A stretch of 64,000 nucleotides of DNA from Pseudonocardia autotrophica. GTDB taxonomy: Bacteria; Actinomycetota; Actinomycetes; Mycobacteriales; Pseudonocardiaceae. How positions within the stretch are numbered: position 1 is the first letter of the stretch; each line of letters begins with the position of its first letter. The stretch spans positions 3,472,001-3,536,000 of the forward strand of contig NZ_AP018920.1 in assembly GCF_003945385.1 (NCBI RefSeq), written 5' to 3'. A program made the translations under genes and the position numbers. Shown here one piece after another: positions 55,777 through 64,000 of the stretch. The notes under the pieces were generated by a model. The model saw nothing but the letters and a program-made list of their open reading frames with translations. It was not told where the DNA came from and made no database searches.

Positions 55777-56573
55777 ACGTTGCCGGTCGCACCCCGGAGG
55801 AACCCGACCAGGGTGATCCCGGCCTCCTCAGCCAGCTCGACGGCCAGCGAGGAGGGCGCGGAGACCGCGGCCAGTGCGGGTACCCCGGCCATGACGGCCT
55901 TCTGCACCAGCTCGAACGATGCCCGCCCGGAGACCATCAGCACCGTCCCGGCGGCGGGCACCCGGCCGTCCATCAGCATCCGGCCGAGCACCTTGTCGAC
56001 CGCGTTGTGCCTGCCGACGTCCTCCCGGGCCACCAGCAGCTCACCGGTGGCGTCGAACAGCGCGGCGGCGTGCAGCCCGCCGGTGGACCCGAACACCTTC
56101 TGCCGCTCGCGCAGCCGGTCCGGCAGCTCCAGCAGCACGGTTCGGGGCAGCCGCAGCGGGTCGGTGGCGGGGGAGTAGCGGGTCTTGAGCTTCACCGCGT
56201 CCAGCGAGGCCTTCCCGCACACCCCGCAGGACGACGTCGTGTAGAAGTTCCGCTCGAGCGAGACGTCCGGCGGTTCGACGCCGGGCGCCAGGCCCACGTC
56301 GAGCACGTTGTAGGTGTTGCGGCCCTGCTCGTCGAGCGAGTCGCAGTAGCGCGCCGTCGACAGGTCCGCCCCCGACCCGATCACGCCCTCGGTGAGCAGG
56401 AAGCCGTGCGCGAGCTCGACGTCGTGGCCGGGGGTGCGCATGGTGACCGTCAGCGGCTTCCCGTCGACCCGGATCTCCAGCGGTTCCTCGGCCACCAGTG
56501 TGTCCGGGCGCTGCCGGGTGCTGCCGTCGGCATTGAGCCGCAGTACCGGGCGGCGGACCGTCAACCGTCCCAT
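55746..56573 (-). CDS. fdhD: FdhD sulfurtransferase for formate dehydrogenase
   Basis: A 275-residue protein that passes sulfur to the molybdenum cofactor of formate dehydrogenases. '[14 protein letters not shown]' with C116 and C119 is the sulfur-carrying CxxC, and '[46 protein letters not shown]' is the C-terminal signature. ATG was chosen because GGAGGGAGAGG precedes it. The divergent neighbour is mobA, also for molybdenum cofactor, so this is a small molybdenum-enzyme locus. No formate dehydrogenase structural gene lies in the window. It overlaps the EamA gene at the 3' end. Confidence 0.94.
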   Translation of the reverse strand: MGRLTVRRPVLRLNADGSTRQRPDTLVAEEPLEIRVDGKPLTVTMRTPGHDVELAHGFLLTEGVIGSGADLSTARYCDSLDEQGRNTYNVLDVGLAPGVEPPDVSLERNFYTTSSCGVCGKASLDAVKLKTRYSPATDPLRLPRTVLLELPDRLRERQKVFGSTGGLHAAALFDATGELLVAREDVGRHNAVDKVLGRMLMDGRVPAAGTVLMVSGRASFELVQKAVMAGVPALAAVSAPSSLAVELAEEAGITLVGFLRGATGNVYTGAERIEL

Positions 56574-56647
56574 CTCGTCCTCTCCCTCCGGCGCGACGAT
56601 CGGGCAGGTCGGGTCGCGGCCGGACCTCCAGGGTAGGAGTCCGGTCG

Positions 56648-56653
56648 TAGGAT
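56648..56653 (+). promoter_or_regulatory. -10 element of leaderless mobA
   Basis: TAGGAT, 7 nt before the GTG. Confidence 0.45.
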
Positions 56654-56660
56654 CGCCCGC

Positions 56661-57461
56661 GTGCGTGGCTACGGGGGGCGGCGGGCGGCGGCCGGGATCG
56701 TGCTGGCCGGCGGCCGGTCGTCGCGGATGGGGGTGCCGAAGGCCGATCTCGACTGGCACGGCGCCGCCCTGCTGACCCGGACCGTCGCCGTGCTCTCCCG
56801 GGCGGTGGACGGCCCGCTGGTGGTCGTCCGCGCGGCCGGCCAGCCGTTGCCGGAGCTGCCCGGTGGCACCGAGGTGCTCGACGATCCGGTGCCGGGCCTG
56901 GGCCCGCTGCCGGCGATCGGGATCGGACTGGCGGCGGTCGCGGACCGGGTGTCCGCCGGGTTCGTCGCCTCGACCGACCTGCCGCTGCTGCATCCGGCGT
57001 TCGCCGCGCGGATCCTGGACCTGCTGGGCGAGCACGACGTCGCGCTGCCGGTCGCACACGGCCACCACCAGCCCCTCGCGGCCGCCTACCGGACCGGGCT
57101 CGCCCCGGTGATCACCGAGCTGACTGCGGCCGGCGAGGGCCGGCCGCCCTCGCTGTTCGGCCGGGTCGACGTGCGCCGGATCGAGGAGGAGACGCTGCGG
57201 TCCGATCCGGTGCTCGCCCGGCTCGATCCCGACCTCGACTCGCTGCTCAACGTCAACACCCCGCAGGAGTACACCGCCGCGCTGCGCCGTCCGTCCCCCG
57301 CGGTGAAGCTGCACGACGCCCGCGGCACCACGACGGCACGGGCGGCGACGGTGGGCGAGCTGTCCGGGCCGGTCGTAGCGGCGCGGGACACCGTTGCTCC
57401 GGCCGGGCCGCTTCCGGACTGGTTCCCACTGGTCACCGGGGACGAGCTGGGAACCGGATGA
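56661..57461 (+). CDS. mobA: Molybdenum cofactor guanylyltransferase (MobA-like), with C-terminal extension
   Basis: A 266-residue nucleotidyltransferase that attaches GMP to molybdopterin. '[21 protein letters not shown]' (12-32) is the GTP-binding loop with the catalytic Lys, '[13 protein letters not shown]' gives the metal-binding Asp and '[12 protein letters not shown]' ends the core near residue 215. A 50-residue Ala/Thr/Arg tail with no domain follows. GTG start with the leaderless -10 motif. Divergent from fdhD, which fits joint need for a molybdenum enzyme such as formate dehydrogenase. A shared hairpin ends it and the convergent TetR gene. Confidence 0.88.
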   Translation: MRGYGGRRAAAGIVLAGGRSSRMGVPKADLDWHGAALLTRTVAVLSRAVDGPLVVVRAAGQPLPELPGGTEVLDDPVPGLGPLPAIGIGLAAVADRVSAGFVASTDLPLLHPAFAARILDLLGEHDVALPVAHGHHQPLAAAYRTGLAPVITELTAAGEGRPPSLFGRVDVRRIEEETLRSDPVLARLDPDLDSLLNVNTPQEYTAALRRPSPAVKLHDARGTTTARAATVGELSGPVVAARDTVAPAGPLPDWFPLVTGDELGTG

Positions 57462-57463
57462 GA

Positions 57464-57494
57464 CCGGCCGGGCCTGCTGGTCAGGCTCGGCCGG
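57464..57494. terminator. Bidirectional hairpin between mobA and TetR genes
   Basis: A 13-bp stem with one G-T wobble (57464-57476 with 57482-57494) and a 5-nt loop, immediately after the mobA stop and overlapping the last codons of the TetR gene. Confidence 0.65.
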
Positions 57495-58068
57495 TGTCTC
57501 CGGTGGGCAGTCGCAGCACGCTGTGCAGGAACCGGGTGAGCGTCCGCTCGACGTGCTCGACCACCGGCTCGCGCGGGTCGAATCCCCACCACAGCAGCGA
57601 GCCCTGCCAGTAGGTCGCGACCATCTCGCCGATGTCCGGCGGCGCACCGGGGGTCCCGGCCAGGCAGCCGTCGAGCACCGTGGTGAGCGAGGCGTGCCAC
57701 GCCGTGCCCCGGGTCCGGACCTCGGGATCGAGCAGGTCCTCGCGCAGGACCAGCAGGGCGTCGGCGTAGTTGTCGATCCCGCCGTACTGCTCGGAGAGTC
57801 CCACCAGGAAGGCGACCGCGCCCGCCGGCGTCGGGGCGGCCGCATCGCCGAGCTCGGCGGTCCGCCGTTCGAGCCGGTCCCAGGCGTGCAGCAGCGCCCC
57901 GTGCAGCAGTTCCGCCTTGCTCCCGAAGCGCTGCACCAGGGTGGCCGGGGCGAGCCCGCTCGTCCTGGCCAGCGCGGCGAACGTGAGCGCCTGCGGTCCG
58001 CGCGCATGCATCAGCTCCAGTGCGTGGTCGAGGACCTCGGAATCGGACAGCAGCTTGTGGCGGGGCAT
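57481..58068 (-). CDS. TetR/AcrR-family regulator
   Basis: A 195-residue repressor. '[52 protein letters not shown]' is the DNA-binding domain, and the rest is an all-helical ligand domain with conserved aromatics ('[12 protein letters not shown]'). It is divergent from the SDR gene with only 49 bp between starts; an inverted repeat in that gap is the probable operator for both genes. This TetR-SDR arrangement suggests induction of the oxidoreductase by its own substrate, which is unknown. ATG start. Confidence 0.88.
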   Translation of the reverse strand: MPRHKLLSDSEVLDHALELMHARGPQALTFAALARTSGLAPATLVQRFGSKAELLHGALLHAWDRLERRTAELGDAAAPTPAGAVAFLVGLSEQYGGIDNYADALLVLREDLLDPEVRTRGTAWHASLTTVLDGCLAGTPGAPPDIGEMVATYWQGSLLWWGFDPREPVVEHVERTLTRFLHSVLRLPTGDTGRA

Positions 58069-58085
58069 GCGACCATCGTATATAT

Positions 58086-58105
58086 ATAAACGAGCATTCG
58101 GTTAT
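58086..58105. promoter_or_regulatory. Putative TetR operator between TetR and SDR genes
   Basis: ATAAACGA-GCAT-TCGGTTAT has 8-bp arms with one mismatch, in an AT-rich patch (TATATATATAAA) that is very unusual for this window and likely holds a promoter. Confidence 0.55.
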
Positions 58106-58117
58106 CGAGGAGGACGC

Positions 58118-59026
58118 ATGACACTCAGCGGGCGGATCGCGCTGGTCGCCGGGGCGACCCGCGGAGCGGGGCGCGGCATCGCGGTCGAACTGGGCGCGGC
58201 CGGGGCCACGGTGTACTGCACCGGCCGGACCACCCGCGACCGGGCGTCGGAGTACGGCAGGCCGGAGACGATCGAGGACACCGCGGAGCTCGTCACCGCG
58301 GCCGGCGGCACCGGGATCGCGGTCCCCACCGACCATCTCGACCCGGATGCGGTCGCCGCCCTGGTGGACCGCATCGAACGCGAGCACGGCCGGCTCGACG
58401 TCCTGGTCAACGACATCTGGGGCGGCGAGCTGATGGTCGAGTGGGACGTCCCGGTCTGGCGGCACGACCTGGCGAACGGTCTGCGCACCCTGCGCCTGGC
58501 GATCGATACGCACCTGGTCACCGCGCACCACGCCCTGCGGCTGCTGTCGCGCACGCCGGGCGGGCTCGTCGTCGAGGTCACCGACGGGACGGCCGACTAC
58601 AACGCGGCGAACTACCGGCTCAACGTCTACTACGACCTGGCCAAGATCGCCCCGATCCGGCTCGCCCGATCCTGGGCGCACGAGCTGCGCGGGCACGACG
58701 GCACGGCCGTCGCCGTCACCCCGGGCTGGCTGCGGTCGGAGATCATGCTGGAGACCTTCGGCGTCACCGAGGACACCTGGCGCGACGCGCTGGAGCGGGT
58801 GCCGCACTTCGCGATCTCCGAGACGCCGCGGTTCGTCGGCCGGGGGATCGCGGCGCTGGCCGCCGACCCGCAGCGGCACCGGTGGAGCGGGCGCTCCACC
58901 TCCTCCGGTGAGCTCGGGCGGGAGTACGGGGTGGACGACCTGGACGGCTCCCGGCCGGACGCGTGGCGCTACGTGGTCGAGGTGCAGGACGCGGGACTGC
59001 CGGCGGACACCACCGGATACCGCTGA
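58118..59026 (+). CDS. Short-chain dehydrogenase/reductase
   Basis: A 302-residue SDR. 'IALVAGATRGAGRGIAVELGAAGATVYCTGRTT' is the Rossmann loop with the NADP-preferring Arg, and 'VLVNDIWGGE' replaces the usual NNAG. The active site appears as 'VVEVTDGTADYNAANYRLNVYYDLAKIAPIRLA', with Tyr and Lys at YDLAK (YxxxK-type), while the usual Ser before them is Thr/Asp. The C-terminal part 'RSTSSGELGREYGVDDLDGSRPDAWRYV' is longer than in classical SDRs. ATG with GGAGGA 5 nt upstream. Controlled by the divergent TetR gene. Substrate unknown. Confidence 0.88.
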   Translation: MTLSGRIALVAGATRGAGRGIAVELGAAGATVYCTGRTTRDRASEYGRPETIEDTAELVTAAGGTGIAVPTDHLDPDAVAALVDRIEREHGRLDVLVNDIWGGELMVEWDVPVWRHDLANGLRTLRLAIDTHLVTAHHALRLLSRTPGGLVVEVTDGTADYNAANYRLNVYYDLAKIAPIRLARSWAHELRGHDGTAVAVTPGWLRSEIMLETFGVTEDTWRDALERVPHFAISETPRFVGRGIAALAADPQRHRWSGRSTSSGELGREYGVDDLDGSRPDAWRYVVEVQDAGLPADTTGYR

Positions 59027-59090
59027 CCCGCCGTCGCCGAAGCCGGGCTGCGGCGGCCCGGGATCGCGATGGGCGACGTCGGGTGCACAC

Positions 59091-59111
59091 GCCCAGTGCC
59101 CAGTGCCCAGT
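59091..59111. repeat. Three copies of a 7-bp repeat
   Basis: GCCCAGT three times in a row between the convergent SDR and MFS genes. Confidence 0.85.
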
Positions 59112-59120
59112 GCCCGGGGC

Positions 59121-60467
59121 TCAGGGCTCTCGCTCTCCGGGGCCGGGAGCTGCCCGGTCGCGCTCGGTCGCGGTGCTGCGCTTGAGCACCTGCAGCGCTC
59201 CGAGCGCGACCGTCGCGAGCACCGCCACCCCTGCACAGAACACGATGCCCGCGATCGTCAGATCCCACACCTGGCTGGCCGCCCCCAGCCCGATGATCGG
59301 TACCGAGATCGCGAGGTAGAGCACCACGAAGTAGGTCGAGGTGACCCCTGCCCGCTGCTGGGCGTCGACCCGGCTGTTCACCGCGGCGAGCCCGGTGGCG
59401 AACGTCATGCCCTGACCGGCGCCCGCCACCAGGGCGCCACCGACCAGCTCGGCCATCGATTCCTGGGCCACCGACAGCGCGACCAGACCGGCGCCGAGCA
59501 CCAGCAGGACGCAGCCGGCGTCGAGCGTCCGATCCGTCCCGCGGTCGCGGACGACGACCTGCGCGATCACCGACGAGCCCAACATCAGCAGCGGCATGAG
59601 CCCGGCGACGGCGTGGTTCGGGTTTCCGATGATCTCGGCGACGATCCGCGGGGAGAGCGCGGTGAACAGCCCGATCGTCGCGAACCCGGCGATCCCGGCC
59701 GTCGCCGAGATCGCGAAGACCGCCCGCACCGGGCCCGGGACCGTGAGCGCCCGGGGGCGCAGCACCGGGCGCGCCGGACGGTCCCGGACCGTCTCCGGTG
59801 CTGCCAGCACCAGCAGTCCGCAGAGCGCGACGGCGACGGCGTGCACCGCGAAGGACAGGTGCAGCGGGGCGGGGAGGAACTGGACCGCGAGCCCGGCCAG
59901 GGCCGCACCGAGTCCGAGTCCGCCGATGTTCGCCACGGTCGCGACCGCGGGACCACGATTCCGCCAGGCGGGCGGGGCTGCCTCGATCACGGCCGCGGTC
60001 GCGGCTCCGGCGAAGATTCCGGCCGAGAACCCGGACAGCACACGTCCGGCCAGCAGGACCTGCACCGGACCGGCGAACAGGAAGACCAGGCTGCTCAGCA
60101 GGGCGAGGGCGATCCCGGCGAGCAGTACGGGCCGCCGGCCGAGCTGGTCGGACCAGCTGCCGGTGACCAGCAGCGCCGTCAGCACACCGACGGCGTAGAC
60201 CGCGAAGATCACCGTCTGTACCAGCGGGGAGAACCCGAGCTCGTGCTGGTAGAGCGCGTACATCGGGGTCGGCATCGTCGTCCCGATCATGACCACGGCG
60301 AACGTGATCGCGAGCCCGGCGAATGCGGCGGACGGTTTCAGGTGGACGATGATCGGCCCTCTCTGCGGTGCGGCACGCCCGTGGTGGTGTTGCGGGGTGC
60401 AGCCGACATGATTCTCGCCGGACGCGGGCGGCAGCCCACGGGGGCCGGGCTCCCGGCCCCGGACCAC
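59121..60467 (-). CDS. MFS transporter, start uncertain
   Basis: A 12-helix major facilitator protein of the arabinose-exporter/multidrug type. Motif A is 'GSWSDQLGRRPVLLAG' between helices 2 and 3, and 'GRVLSGFSAGIFAGAATAAVIEAAP' is helix 4 to 5. Family similarity begins at 'LKPSAAFAGLAITFAVVMIGTTMPTPMYALYQ', i.e. near base 60341. No ATG, GTG or TTG lies close before that point; the nearest canonical start is the GTG used here, which adds about 42 Pro/His/Gly-rich residues unlike a transporter N-terminus. A CTG at 60341 is an alternative. Substrate unknown; the gene follows the methyltransferase gene on the same strand. Confidence 0.8.
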   Translation of the reverse strand: MVRGREPGPRGLPPASGENHVGCTPQHHHGRAAPQRGPIIVHLKPSAAFAGLAITFAVVMIGTTMPTPMYALYQHELGFSPLVQTVIFAVYAVGVLTALLVTGSWSDQLGRRPVLLAGIALALLSSLVFLFAGPVQVLLAGRVLSGFSAGIFAGAATAAVIEAAPPAWRNRGPAVATVANIGGLGLGAALAGLAVQFLPAPLHLSFAVHAVAVALCGLLVLAAPETVRDRPARPVLRPRALTVPGPVRAVFAISATAGIAGFATIGLFTALSPRIVAEIIGNPNHAVAGLMPLLMLGSSVIAQVVVRDRGTDRTLDAGCVLLVLGAGLVALSVAQESMAELVGGALVAGAGQGMTFATGLAAVNSRVDAQQRAGVTSTYFVVLYLAISVPIIGLGAASQVWDLTIAGIVFCAGVAVLATVALGALQVLKRSTATERDRAAPGPGEREP

Positions 60468-60509
60468 CCGGCGGCTCGAGCGCCACGGGCCCCGGTGGCC
60501 GGTGCACCG

Positions 60510-61196
60510 TCACGGACGTCGGCGCAGCACGTGCAGATCCACCCCGTCGGGCAGCGGCCGGGTCCGCCCGATCCACCGGTCCTTGTTCGCCGCCAGCCAG
60601 CGTGGCGTCTCCGGGCGGCCGGGATCGGCCAGCCACACCGCGGCCCGCCTGCTGGTCACCCGGGGGAGCAGCTCGGTGAGGGCGTCGGCGGCGGCCGCGC
60701 CGTAGAGCACGTCCGAGGCGAGCACCAGATCCCAGCGGGTCGCGTCGAGCAGCGGGTCCCGGTCGTCGAACGATGCGGCGGCGGTCTCGACCCGCAGCCC
60801 GGACCGGCGAGCGTTCGCCGCGACCCAGGCGACCGCTGCCGGGGACCGGTCGGTCGCGACCACCGGCACCGCTCCGGCCCGGGCGGCGACCAGCGAGGGC
60901 AGGCCGAGACCGCAGCCCAGTTCCAGCACCCGGCGTCCGGCCAGCCGGCCCGGTCCGGCCCGGTCGACGGTGGCGGCGAGCCCCCGCGCCGAGGGCCACA
61001 GCCGTGCCCAGTGCGGCGGGTGCAGCTCCTCGACCCCCTCGGCGTGAGTGACGGCGTCGAACCGGACCGCGTCCGGGTCGGCGGGGCGCAGGATCGTCAG
61101 CGGCCCGCGCGGCAGGTCGATCCGTTCCAGTACCGCGGGGCCGGTCGGCCCGTACGGACCGTCGTGGGCGGGCGGCCCGGCCTCGGAGTCCGGCAC
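60510..61196 (-). CDS. Class I SAM-dependent methyltransferase (METTL21/NNMT-like)
   Basis: A 228-residue methyltransferase. 'VLELGCGLGLPSLVAARAGAVPVVATDRSPAAVAWVAANARRSG' is motif I and II, and 'WDLVLASDVLYGAAAADALTELLPRVTS' is motif IV to V; 'ELHPPHWARLWPSARGLA' just before motif I is typical of the lysine-methyltransferase-like METTL21 group. The target is unknown. GTG start was chosen because it follows the amidohydrolase stop by four bases, and in-frame extension upstream would run through that gene. The same-strand order PAP2-kinase, amidohydrolase, methyltransferase suggests one transcript. Confidence 0.82.
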   Translation of the reverse strand: MPDSEAGPPAHDGPYGPTGPAVLERIDLPRGPLTILRPADPDAVRFDAVTHAEGVEELHPPHWARLWPSARGLAATVDRAGPGRLAGRRVLELGCGLGLPSLVAARAGAVPVVATDRSPAAVAWVAANARRSGLRVETAAASFDDRDPLLDATRWDLVLASDVLYGAAAADALTELLPRVTSRRAAVWLADPGRPETPRWLAANKDRWIGRTRPLPDGVDLHVLRRRP

Positions 61197-61200
61197 GGTG

Positions 61201-62721
61201 TCAGATCCCGGTCCGGTGCGTCCACCGGCCCCCGACGAGCGTCCCGGCGACCGGCATCGCCCGCAGGGCCGCCGGATCGCAGGAGGCCGGATCCAGGTCG
61301 GTGAGCACCAGGTCGGCGCGGGCCCCCTCGGTGACGGCGGCGGCCGAGCCGGGCACGACGCCGAACGACGCGCCGAGCGCGGTGGCCCGCCCGATCTCCT
61401 GCTCGGGATGCCAGCGCTCCCGGTCGTCGGCCGACCGGTGCACCGCCGCGGCCAGCGCGATCCACGGATCGAGCGGGGCGACCGGGGCGTCCGAGCCGAG
61501 CGCGAGGCGGGCACCGGCCCGGTGCAGCGAGGCGAACGCGAACGCCCGCCCGGTGCGGCCGGCCCACAGCCGGTCGGCGACGTCCCGGTCGTCCAGCGCG
61601 TGCTCGGGCTGCACACTCGCGATCAGGCCGAGATCGGCGAAGCGGGGCACGTCGTCGTCGGTGAGCAGCTGCGCGTGCTCGATCCGGCCGCGCGCCCCGG
61701 TACCGGCGAACGCGTCCAGCACCAGGGTGTTCGCGTGGTCACCGATCGCGTGCAGGGCCGCGGTGAGCCCCGCCCCGTGTGCCCGGGCGAGCAGCGGCCG
61801 CAGCTCGCCGGGCGGCACGACCAGCAGGCCGCACGGATGGTCGAGGACCACTCCCGGCGGCGCGGGGTAGGGGTCGTAGCAGTACGCGGTGCGGGTGTTC
61901 AGCGATCCGTCGGTGATCACCTTCAGCGGGCCAGCGGTCAGCAGCCCGCCCGAGCCCTCGACGACGTCGCCGGAACGCAGGCCGGTCGCGATCATCTCCT
62001 CCAGCCGGTCCGGCCAGACCGACGCCTCGACGCGCAGCCCGGTCACCCCGGCGTCGATCCGGCGCCGCCAGTCCGGCAGCGACCACGGCGCCTCGAAATC
62101 CACGATCCCGACGACCCCGCGGGCCGACGCCGCCCGCACCGCCTCGGCGACGAACCCGTCGAGTACCTCGGCCGGGACGTCCTGCAGGGCGACGGTGATC
62201 GCGAAGAACTCCGACTCGCGGATCCGTCCGGTCGGGTGCCCCCGATGCCCGAAGCGGGCCGCGGCGGCCCCGTTCAGCCAGCCCTGGTGCAGGTCACCGG
62301 AGACCAGCACGACCGGGACGTCACCGGCCGCCGAGACCGACACGGCATCGAGCAGCGAGCGGTGCGCCTCGTCGGGCCACAGCGCGTCCCGGAAGCCGAA
62401 CCCGATCAGGACCTCCCCGGGCGCCGGCGGGTCCGCGGCGATCCGGTCGGCCACCAGCGCGGCGCAGTCCGCCGCCGACCGGGCCCCGGACAGGTCGAGC
62501 CTGCGCCGGGCGAGCGACCACTGGGCCATGTGCACGTGGTGGTCCCACAGCCCGGGCAGCAGGGCGCGGCCGTCGCACTCGACGATCTCGGCCCAGCCGG
62601 GATCCAGGCCCGGACCGACGGCCACCACCCGCTGCCCGGACAGCAGCACGTCCACCGGCTCGCCGAGTGCGTCGCAGCCGGGCAGCAGCGGACGGACCGA
62701 GCGCAGCAGCACCGGCGTCAT
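61201..62721 (-). CDS. Amidohydrolase-family (YtcJ/TRZ-like) metal-dependent hydrolase
   Basis: A 506-residue cyclic-amidohydrolase-type protein. The metal-binding 'LPGLWDHHVHM' holds H62 and H64, 'GLTAALHAIGDHANTLVLDAF' provides the later His ligands, 'LASDAPVAPLDPWIAL' (read as LGSDAPVAPLDP) the metal Asp, and 'ATALGASFGVVPGSAAAVTEGARADLVLTDLDP' is the conserved C-terminal strand pair. The YtcJ-like branch acts on small amides or imides; substrate unknown. The ATG overlaps the stop of the PAP2-kinase gene (ATGA), so translation is coupled. Confidence 0.9.
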   Translation of the reverse strand: MTPVLLRSVRPLLPGCDALGEPVDVLLSGQRVVAVGPGLDPGWAEIVECDGRALLPGLWDHHVHMAQWSLARRRLDLSGARSAADCAALVADRIAADPPAPGEVLIGFGFRDALWPDEAHRSLLDAVSVSAAGDVPVVLVSGDLHQGWLNGAAAARFGHRGHPTGRIRESEFFAITVALQDVPAEVLDGFVAEAVRAASARGVVGIVDFEAPWSLPDWRRRIDAGVTGLRVEASVWPDRLEEMIATGLRSGDVVEGSGGLLTAGPLKVITDGSLNTRTAYCYDPYPAPPGVVLDHPCGLLVVPPGELRPLLARAHGAGLTAALHAIGDHANTLVLDAFAGTGARGRIEHAQLLTDDDVPRFADLGLIASVQPEHALDDRDVADRLWAGRTGRAFAFASLHRAGARLALGSDAPVAPLDPWIALAAAVHRSADDRERWHPEQEIGRATALGASFGVVPGSAAAVTEGARADLVLTDLDPASCDPAALRAMPVAGTLVGGRWTHRTGI

Positions 62722-64000
62722 CCCTGGTAGGGGCGGTCGCGCCCGGTCCAGCGGTCCTCGTCGCGCCGGTAGACCGGGATCGGCCGCTCGGCGACCCGGA
62801 AGGTGTAGCGGCCGGCCTCCTCGACCACCTCGCCGTCGGTCGCCAGCATGCTCGGCTCGTGCAGCTCCACGTCCAGCCGCGCCACCTCGCTCTGGTGGTA
62901 CACGCGGCTGTGACCGAGCGCGCCGAGGATCAGGGCCAGCACCACCCGCAGCCGGGAGAACCGGACGTCGGCGCGCAGCCAGCGGACGTCGAGCAGGCCC
63001 GAGTCCAGCGTCGGCCGCCAGGCGGGCACCGCGCCACGCGGGTGGTACGGGCCGTTGCCGACGAACAGGAACCACACCTTGTACCAGCGGCCGGCGATCT
63101 TCACGCTGATCTTCTCGGAGCGCTGCAGCACGGTGATCAGCGCCGCCGCGAACGCCGGCCACTTGCCGTAGCGCGGCTGCCACTGCTCGCGCAGCCGCAC
63201 CAGCTCCGGGTAGGAGCCGATCGAGGCGGTGTTGATGAAGTAGCGGGTGCTGGTGACCGAGACGTCCTCCGGGTCGTCCAGGCGTCCCGGGTGCGACTCC
63301 ACCAGAGCCAGGTCGACGGCGACCGCCTCACCGGCCTGGGTCGCGTCGACCGCCTCCTGGGTGTCGTAGACGCCGACGTCACGGGCGAAGTGGTTCAGCG
63401 TGCCGCCCGGCACGACGACCAGCGGCAGCCCGTAGCGGTCGGCGACCGACGCGGCGGTGGCCACCGTGCCGTCGCCGCCGGCCACCCCGACCGCGCGCAC
63501 CCACTGCCCGCGTTCCGCGATCGCGTCCTGCAGCATGTCCTCGACCTTCACCCCGTCGCCGACGACGAGATGATGCGCGGCCGGCAGCCGCTCCCGCACC
63601 TCGTCGGAGACGTCGTGATCGGGCGGCCCGGAGAACGGGTTCGACACGATGACCAGGCCGTCGCCGTTGGGCAGCACCGGCACGGTGTCGATCGGCCGGG
63701 CCCGGGCCTCGTCGGAGGGCCGGACCGGCCACCAGCGGCGGGTCAGGAGCGCGACACCCGTCCCGACGGCGGCCCCGGCGAGCACGTCGGAGGTCCAGTG
63801 CACACCCACGTGCACCCGCGACCAGCCGACCAGCGCGGCGAGCGGCACCACCACCGGTGCGGCACGCCGGTGCTCCAGGACGACGGCGGTGGCGAACGCG
63901 GCGGCCGACGCGGAGTGCCCGGACGGGAACGACGACGACGACGGCGGATCGGTCACCGTCCGGAACACCGGCAGATCGGCCGCGGCCGGGCGCCGCCGCG
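62718..64000 (-). CDS. PAP2 phosphatase - diacylglycerol kinase fusion, 5' end outside window
   Basis: At least 427 residues, continuing past the right edge of the window. The N-terminal part is a PAP2-type membrane phosphatase: 'SSSFPSGHSASAAAFA' and 'SRVHVGVHWTSDVLAGAAVG' are motifs 2 and 3. The C-terminal 300 residues are a diacylglycerol/sphingosine-kinase-like domain: 'VIVSNPFSGPP', 'GVAGGDGTVATAA' (the GGDGT nucleotide loop) and 'FFVGNGPY' style segment 'LFVGNGPYHPRG'. The two activities are opposite steps of lipid phosphate metabolism at the membrane, so this fusion may cycle a lipid substrate. Fusions of this kind are known in actinobacteria. First gene of a three-gene run. Confidence 0.9.
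   Translation of the reverse strand, partial: RRRPAAADLPVFRTVTDPPSSSSFPSGHSASAAAFATAVVLEHRRAAPVVVPLAALVGWSRVHVGVHWTSDVLAGAAVGTGVALLTRRWWPVRPSDEARARPIDTVPVLPNGDGLVIVSNPFSGPPDHDVSDEVRERLPAAHHLVVGDGVKVEDMLQDAIAERGQWVRAVGVAGGDGTVATAASVADRYGLPLVVVPGGTLNHFARDVGVYDTQEAVDATQAGEAVAVDLALVESHPGRLDDPEDVSVTSTRYFINTASIGSYPELVRLREQWQPRYGKWPAFAAALITVLQRSEKISVKIAGRWYKVWFLFVGNGPYHPRGAVPAWRPTLDSGLLDVRWLRADVRFSRLRVVLALILGALGHSRVYHQSEVARLDVELHEPSMLATDGEVVEEAGRYTFRVAERPIPVYRRDEDRWTGRDRPYQG

Noticed and set aside
61201..63183. A 660-residue form of the amidohydrolase starting inside the PAP2-kinase gene
   Set aside because: The first 154 residues are an out-of-frame reading of the kinase domain; the ATG at 62721 overlaps its stop as ATGA.

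Overview
The window is very G+C-rich DNA from an actinobacterium. MshC (mycothiol biosynthesis) and a Pup-proteasome locus (Arc/Mpa ATPase, Dop, Pup, PrcB, PrcA) point to mycolata or Pseudonocardiaceae; a Pseudonocardia-like genome is my best guess (inference, not tested). I see no rRNA, tRNA, CRISPR array, insertion sequence or prophage. It reads as ordinary chromosome with dense, often overlapping genes on both strands.

Layout. 0-3 kb: a PPOX-fold protein (partial), a group III PLP decarboxylase and a one-chain fusion of S-adenosylmethionine decarboxylase with an aminopropyltransferase, together a compact polyamine unit. 3-9.9 kb: SGNH hydrolase, FUSC exporter, EchA6-like protein, L,D-transpeptidase, a deletion scar between two gene remnants, and a BlaI/M56 pair. 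10-14 kb: a glutamine-synthetase-like gene broken by a 14-bp tandem duplication, a papain-like-fold candidate, an MpaB-family oxygenase and its TetR regulator. 14-19 kb: MoxR ATPase/VWA pair, then minisatellite-rich intergenic DNA around an NmrA-like gene. 19-23 kb: LysR, a BASS transporter, a tiny zinc-ribbon gene, mshC and a truncated MDR oxidoreductase. 23-29 kb: a two-component system with a membrane protein, an MFS exporter and a PAC2 protein. 29-35 kb: metH, a HAD phosphatase, hisE and hisG. 35-40 kb: thioesterase, RecB-like nuclease, trmI and the proteasome ATPase arc.

40-51 kb: a seven-gene block (VOC, DASS transporter, AraC, YceI, MarR, lpd, a small ORF; a Nudix gene follows) separates arc from dop-pup-prcB-prcA. 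PrcA is followed by an SRPBCC gene that seems to start at CTG. 51-59 kb: a SnoaL-like protein facing a MarR gene across a three-site operator array, a flavin-dependent oxidoreductase, LysR, an EamA exporter, fdhD/mobA for molybdenum enzymes, and a TetR/SDR pair. 59-64 kb: an MFS exporter, a methyltransferase, an amidohydrolase and a PAP2-diacylglycerol-kinase fusion that runs off the end.

Two themes cut across the window. First, at least fifteen genes have a TAGNNT -10 hexamer 6-8 nt upstream of the start codon and no ribosome-binding site, the signature of leaderless transcripts. Second, short tandem repeats (5, 6, 7, 8, 14, 15, 18 and 105 bp) recur in intergenic gaps and at protein termini, and one such duplication has broken a gene. 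I found no clear-cut new defence or biosynthetic system. The best candidates for something undescribed are the glutamine-synthetase-like/papain-like pair, the fused polyamine enzyme, the tandem MarR operator array and the short CxxC protein coupled to the BASS transporter.
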